From Membranipora membranacea (taxonomy: Eukaryota > Bryozoa > Gymnolaemata > Cheilostomatida > Membraniporidae): 64,000 nt of DNA. Under the pieces are notes generated by a model. That model saw only the letters and a program-made list of their open reading frames with translations. It made no database searches and had not been told where the DNA came from. Position 1 is the stretch's first letter; every line of letters starts with the position of its first letter. The stretch lies in assembly GCA_914767715.1 (NCBI GenBank), contig OU612072.1, positions 15,128,001-15,192,000 of the forward strand. The letters are read 5' to 3'. Both the position numbers and the translations under genes were made by a program. Positions 59,500-64,000 of the stretch are shown here, piece after piece.

Positions 59500-59650
59500 T
59501 AACCGTGGTGTAGTGGGTAAGAGCATGGACTGCTGATCACTAGGTCACTGGTTCAAGTCTGGGTGAAGGCAGTGTTTTGACCAGCTACTACCATTTACAA
59601 TGCCAGTGGTCTCGACCTGTAGTAAGAGTTGTCTGTCTCGGCGAGGAGAC
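59500..59650 (+). repeat. tRNA-derived SINE-like sequence
   Basis: A-box-like TGGTGTAGTGGGTAAGAGCATGG and B-box-like GGTTCAAGTCTGG (about 59551) with tRNA-like spacing, then a body shared with 44200-44265 (GTGTTTTGACC..., GTCTCGACC). A working tRNA is unlikely because the acceptor stem is not closed. Confidence 0.55.
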
Positions 59651-59717
59651 AATATCAATATCATTTACAAGGATGAGAAGGCAGTATAGTCCCTACCCGT
59701 GAGCTGTAGAGGATATC

Positions 59718-59754
59718 ATCACAGAGTAAGGATATATTCTTACTCTGTGATATC
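59718..59754. mobile_element. 37-bp palindromic insert
   Basis: ATCACAGAGTAAG ... CTTACTCTGTGAT (13-bp arms, short centre) flanked by GATATC on both sides (59712-59717 and 59749-59754). Paralogues read GGATATCATATTTAAG uninterrupted. Nearly identical to the palindrome at 24387-24416. Confidence 0.7.
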
Positions 59755-59965
59755 TTATTTAAGTACCAGTATTTGATATTGTGGATTAGTTGAGTATATA
59801 ATATAATAATGACTAAAGACCAACAGCACACCCTGTCTGTTACTTCAGTGTATAAAAAGTACAAACAGATTAAATTTGTTAACTAATTTTTTAGACGGCG
59901 TCTTACTTGTTACATGTTACCAGCATGTTTGGGAAAAGGGGTTTGAGGTTACGGCTGTACCATTT

Positions 59966-60157
59966 TTAAACGCAGAAGTTGCTGTACTCTACATGGTATG
60001 GGTCATATTCAGTCTGAACAGGTATTAAGTTATCCAAGCATTCTGTGTTGTCTGGATCGTGGACAACTTGTGCAGATATGAAGGTGATAGCAAAGTTACG
60101 GAGTAGATATGCTTTGTATCCAACATACTCTGCTACTGCCATCTTAGAACAAGATAC
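59966..60157 (-). CDS. Terminal exon of unrecognised convergent gene, U6 copy (subtype 2)
   Basis: Open 63 residues with acceptor CCTCTTGCAG and TAA stop. It shares VVHDPDNTECLDNLIPVQTE with the U3 copy and differs at EYVGYKAY, NFAITF and a final NFCV. Two or three cysteines instead of one may allow a disulphide in this subtype. Confidence 0.6.
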   Translation of the reverse strand, partial: VSCSKMAVAEYVGYKAYLLRNFAITFISAQVVHDPDNTECLDNLIPVQTEYDPYHVEYSNFCV

Positions 60158-60860
60158 CTGCAAGAGGGAAAATCTTAACATGTGTATATTGATATAATTG
60201 CAGGAATATCAATTCAGGCGAGTAACAAATATGCCATACATGTAATGTAATATTCACCTTTTACTTACCTCTTAGTTACCTCTCACTTATAAAGATAGAA
60301 TTCATTTGAAAAACATTTAAATAAGTGTCAGAAAAAGTTAAATCTGATAAACACAGGAAGTTATATTAATCAGGGGACAAGTGAATGTCCTATATGCTCT
60401 CTATATCCCTATATAATGTGAAATACAATTTTGTACCATTGACTAAAGCCATCAATCGCAGTTTTATCTTCTCTACACCAGTCGATTTTAATATCACACT
60501 TTTTTCCCCATAAACATAGCGACATTTTTTAGAATCAAAGAACACACATGAGTGCATTGTATACAGTTTTGGAATTGTCAATTATTTCCTTACCTTTCCT
60601 AATTATAGAATTCACCTGGTTTGGTGAACTGGAGTACAATATCCTTTATCCCTTTTCACTAGTTTCAGATGTCTTGGTTCAGGCAGCAAAGCGATATGAT
60701 CTAGAGATAAGAAGATAAGATATTACTCCTTGCTTTGCTATGGAAGGGTAAGTTTTACCTTCCTGATTTCCTGCGTGTGACAGGAAACAAAATGACACCA
60801 TTAAATAGAAAACAAGTTAAACTAATGTAGATACTAATCATTGAATGAGGCTCACTCATT
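60158..60860. other. Spacer, U6
   Basis: Matches U4 and U5 (40763-41480, 49668-50370), not U3, although the exon next to it is U3-like. A - frame at 60390-60581 recurs at 40996 but not in U5. Confidence 0.5.
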
Positions 60861-61969
60861 AGGAATTTTGGCTGAAAAATTTAAATCAGGCTATGTAATT
60901 GTTCTGACACATGAAAAGAAAAATATCAGGTCGTGATCAAGCAACTGGAAACTTGAGTTAGTGGAGGTACACAAGATCACACTGAGTCGTGAGTTTACAT
61001 TATCAATTCTGAGGCTAAACTGAGAATTCCTGCTATAATGTGATAAGCAAACTGAAACTAAACTGGGAATTCCCGTGGAACACCTTCAAGGAAATACACT
61101 CATTTTCTACTCAGAAGTCTAACAAATTAACATAAAGAGATAAAATTAGTTTCCTGTTCACATTTCACATCATTTAATAGTACAGATAGATAGATGATAG
61201 ATAGATGACCCAGACCCGCATTTTGAGGAATCTTTGTATTGTGTTGTTTGTTTAGACTGGATGAGTAAAAAGAACACATTCCCATTTCTCAATTATCAAA
61301 AACTTCAACAAAAAATGTGTTCGCGTCCTTTGAGGTATAAAGTATTTTTCACAGAAGGAATGAATGCACGTAGAAAATGAAAAAAGGTGCTAAAAGCCAC
61401 CATCCATTTATCATCGAGCATGAGATGCCAGCAAGTGACAGCAAAATTAACAGCCCTCATTGATCAAAACCTGGCTCTGGCCAAGCCTTTGTGGTGGAGA
61501 AGCGAGAGCAATGTATACAAATCGAAAATTACTTATTTATCGTCTCGGCTGTGATTGCATAAACAGTTTTAACAGTTTTAATCTGTCAAACTGTCAGTTA
61601 CTATATGTATATCCTCAATATCCCACTACTGCTGGTCACAAGGAAGAGTAAAATATAGTAATTTTGTCTATCAGGCTAAGTGAAATATTGCTGTTATTCT
61701 ATCAAGGAGGAGTATCTGTATCTATCCTGTATTATTCAGTGACAAACCCTCCCCCCCCCCGCATTCAAGATTTTAAAAGTACAACACATAACCTCTTTGA
61801 ACAATCATTAAGCTCACATTACAAATTTAATCTAATGGTCACGTGTTTTGTAGCTTTTGTCTCGATTTTGTCTTGTCTTGTCTTATGAGGGGGACTGAGA
61901 TAGAATGGAATAAATCAGTCAGAATACAGGCGATATATGGCACCCATTGTATTCAGAGGCCCCCCGGAC
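60861..61969. other. Spacer between U6 and Q copy 3
   Basis: Fragments related to 7005-7080 (60880-60960), 14040-14360 (61200-61560) and 25440-25560 (61730-61870). A GATA-type microsatellite (ATAGATAG, 61187-61206), a C-run (61752-61760) and a perfect Rel-like GGGAATTCCC at about 61066. No gene. Confidence 0.45.
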
Positions 61970-63866
61970 AAATTTGACTAGCCTTTATGTTGAGTACGCA
62001 TGAGAAAGCCTACTCCAGGGGAGAGCCAACACATACGGACAGGAGCCATGCTTACAACTTGAGTGAATTTTTGTCTTACCTTCTCAGATGTATGGGATAG
62101 CTGAGATTATATCCTCTCTGCCGTACTTTCGTAAATACTCGTCACAACAAAAAGTAAAAAAATAAGTTCAGACAGTTTTGCTCAAATGCAGCTTTGATAG
62201 TGCTAATATATAAGGAAATATAAAAGGTACATATATAATATATAAAGTAAAGTATAGTAAGATAGTATGGTAATGGCACAGTGCCTGCGCTGACTCACAG
62301 GGATTCCCAATTTATGTTAGCATGAAAGCAATGGACCTTTAGTTCGTTGATGAAAGTATGCATTGTGAAATGGAAGTGAATATATAAGATAAAGTGTTGG
62401 TAAAATGAAACCGCAAGTATAATGTAAAGTTGAATGTCATGTATTCAAGAGGCTGACTCACAGGGATTCCCAATTTATGTTAGCATGAAAGTATATGCAC
62501 TGTGAGATGTGGAGACCCATCCACAATTGATCATTTTCACATTGATCACGTGATATACTTGAGTACTTATATTTCTGATTAATAGAGAGGAATTCCCCTA
62601 TCTAAAAATAGCATTTGTGAGATATGGAGACTATCAAAAAGCTAGTGCACACGCACCCAAACAAATCATTTTCACACTGATCATGTGTTATACTAGTGTA
62701 GTATATCTCTGATTGATAGTGAGTGAATTAATTCACCTAGGCCTTAGCGTGACTCAATGCAGTGTGTAGGAGAAGGTTGGATGACTACCCAAGTTTTTGT
62801 ATATTTATCAAAGTTCTTATTTCTTGTCTAAATATTTAGTATTTAGTATTTATTTTTTTACGGTCTGACTCAATATCAAAATGGTGCATTGCTAGCCTAA
62901 GCTCAGAAGAAAATTACTGGAGAGATTAGAAAGTATTACTGAACAAAACTCTCGTATCTCTTACCTTGTACAGGGGTGCGCTAAGTTGAATTTCATGCGT
63001 ATATGTAATATGTTTCATTTCACGTACAGACCGCTGGGGAGCTGCTAATAGAAAGTGATTTACATTTTTACTTTACATTTTCATTTGCTGGGGAAGAATG
63101 TTGACAACAACTGTAATATTTGATGAAAAGTGTATCATTGGGCATTGGGGGGGGGGAGGAGTGAAGACAATCAAAAACTATTAGATTACTCACTTTTTTA
63201 CGGTATACAATTTGTCAACTATGTTCTGCAACATAGACAAGAAGAACTGGTTACTGAGTCATAATGGAGAGTGGAATTCCCAATGATTACATCGTGAGTC
63301 TTACATTAATGAGTTGTCTCCCTTTCATATTTGAATAGGTATATTGACCAGTAATTTTTAAATCTGTTCAGTTTCTAAGTCAGATCAAGAAGTGTTTTCA
63401 ATGATGGGCAAAAGATGTTTCCCGAGGTCAACCATGACCTGAAAAGATTAAACCCGACTGCTTTTATACAGAGTATTCGTTAAAAAACCAAACATGAGGC
63501 GAGCTTGTGGTTTTATGTTTATACCCCTATTCTTTATCTGTCAACTCATAGAGCTCCTGGTCGGTGTTGGAAAGGAGAAAATATAATCTGGTATTGAAAT
63601 ACTCGAATTAAGTCTCTGCAGGTAATCAGAGTAATACCACAATCTGTGATCCTTGTAGGTGACACATCCGATATTTTTAGCTGTCGACAGGTAGGACTGA
63701 ATCATGACCTTGTTTTAGGCATTGTTTTATAAAAGTGTTTTCATCACCACACGATCACATATGTAGCTTCGCTTACCCTGAGTAAATGTTCCTGAAACTT
63801 TCCCACACTGTGTGATGCCTGCATTACATAAAAATTTTCATCATTACAAACAACGAATATATTAGG
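61970..63866. repeat. Spacer block Q, copy 3
   Basis: Counterpart of 7720-9310 with the empty hAT target at about 63765-63775. Composite motifs at 62291 and 62454. No gene. Confidence 0.65.
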
Positions 63867-64000
63867 ATGTTAAAGAAACAAGTTAATTTTAATCGCTTGA
63901 CTTCCCGTTACCAGAAAAAATATGGCATATTCAAAATGCACTTGGTCGTGTACTTGTATATATACAAGTACTCTATCAATAAATATATGTGGTATTTTAA
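63867..64000. repeat. Fragment of the CTHRC1-like 3' flank at the window edge
   Basis: ATGTTAAAGAAACAAGTTAATTTTAA..., TGGTCGTGTAC..., AATATATGTGGTAT matches about 4225-4345 of U1 but is more diverged than any other copy. It suggests the array continues past the window. Confidence 0.6.

Overview
This window is AT-rich (about two-thirds A+T by eye) and eukaryotic. Coding exons are short and bounded by GT/AG splice sites, introns are 0.2-0.6 kb, there are no operons or ribosome-binding sites, and mobile-element debris is dense (non-LTR retrotransposons, hAT-like and TTAA-target elements, foldback elements, tRNA-derived SINE-like sequences). An invertebrate animal is most likely. A compact-genome early-branching animal such as a sponge would fit, but the sequence does not prove it.

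The window is organised as six tandem, same-orientation segmental duplicates (about 4.5-8 kb each), which I number U1-U6: about 1-7150, 14880-22437, 28570-34530, 37200-41830, 44270-52130 and 55930-60860. Each carries on the + strand the last two coding exons of a small gene whose product matches the C-terminal domain of CTHRC1 (collagen triple helix repeat-containing protein 1). The intron between them is phase 1 and lies at the same place as I recall for vertebrate CTHRC1. Each unit also carries, convergently on the - strand 1.1-2.0 kb downstream, a 192-nt terminal coding exon of an unrecognised protein family; two extra copies of this exon lie at 10.1 and 11.2 kb. Further downstream in most units is a decaying + strand exon (possibly Calx-beta-like). 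U1 and U5 also keep a fossil LINE C-terminal tail.

The array shows birth-and-death evolution. CTHRC1-like copies at 38.6 kb and 57.3 kb have intact exons. Those at 2.5, 18.5, 32.0 and 47.7 kb carry stops, splice-site losses, a frameshift or deletions. I found no signal-peptide exon and no Gly-X-Y collagen exon, so upstream exons are unidentified or lost. U6 is a mosaic: its 5' half matches U4 and its - strand exon matches U3, which indicates gene conversion or unequal crossing-over.

Between units lie shared spacer blocks: Q at 7.4-9.4, 52.6-55.9 and 62.0-63.9 kb; S at 26.0-28.1 and 41.8-43.1 kb; and 188-bp tandem repeats at 28.1-28.6, 43.1-43.8 and 52.3-52.6 kb. Because paralogous 'empty' copies are present in the same window, several insertions can be delimited almost to the base: a 1.36-kb TTAA foldback element (12245-13606), an 886-bp hAT-like element with 8-bp target duplication (54871-55756), a 288-bp MITE with 8-bp duplication (27488-27775), a 357-bp TTAA MITE (15159-15515), a 5'-truncated LINE tail with 7-bp duplication (18861-19214) and a 37-bp palindromic insert (59718-59754). 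A larger AP-endonuclease/reverse-transcriptase element lies at 34530-36839. No rRNA, intact tRNA or CRISPR was seen.
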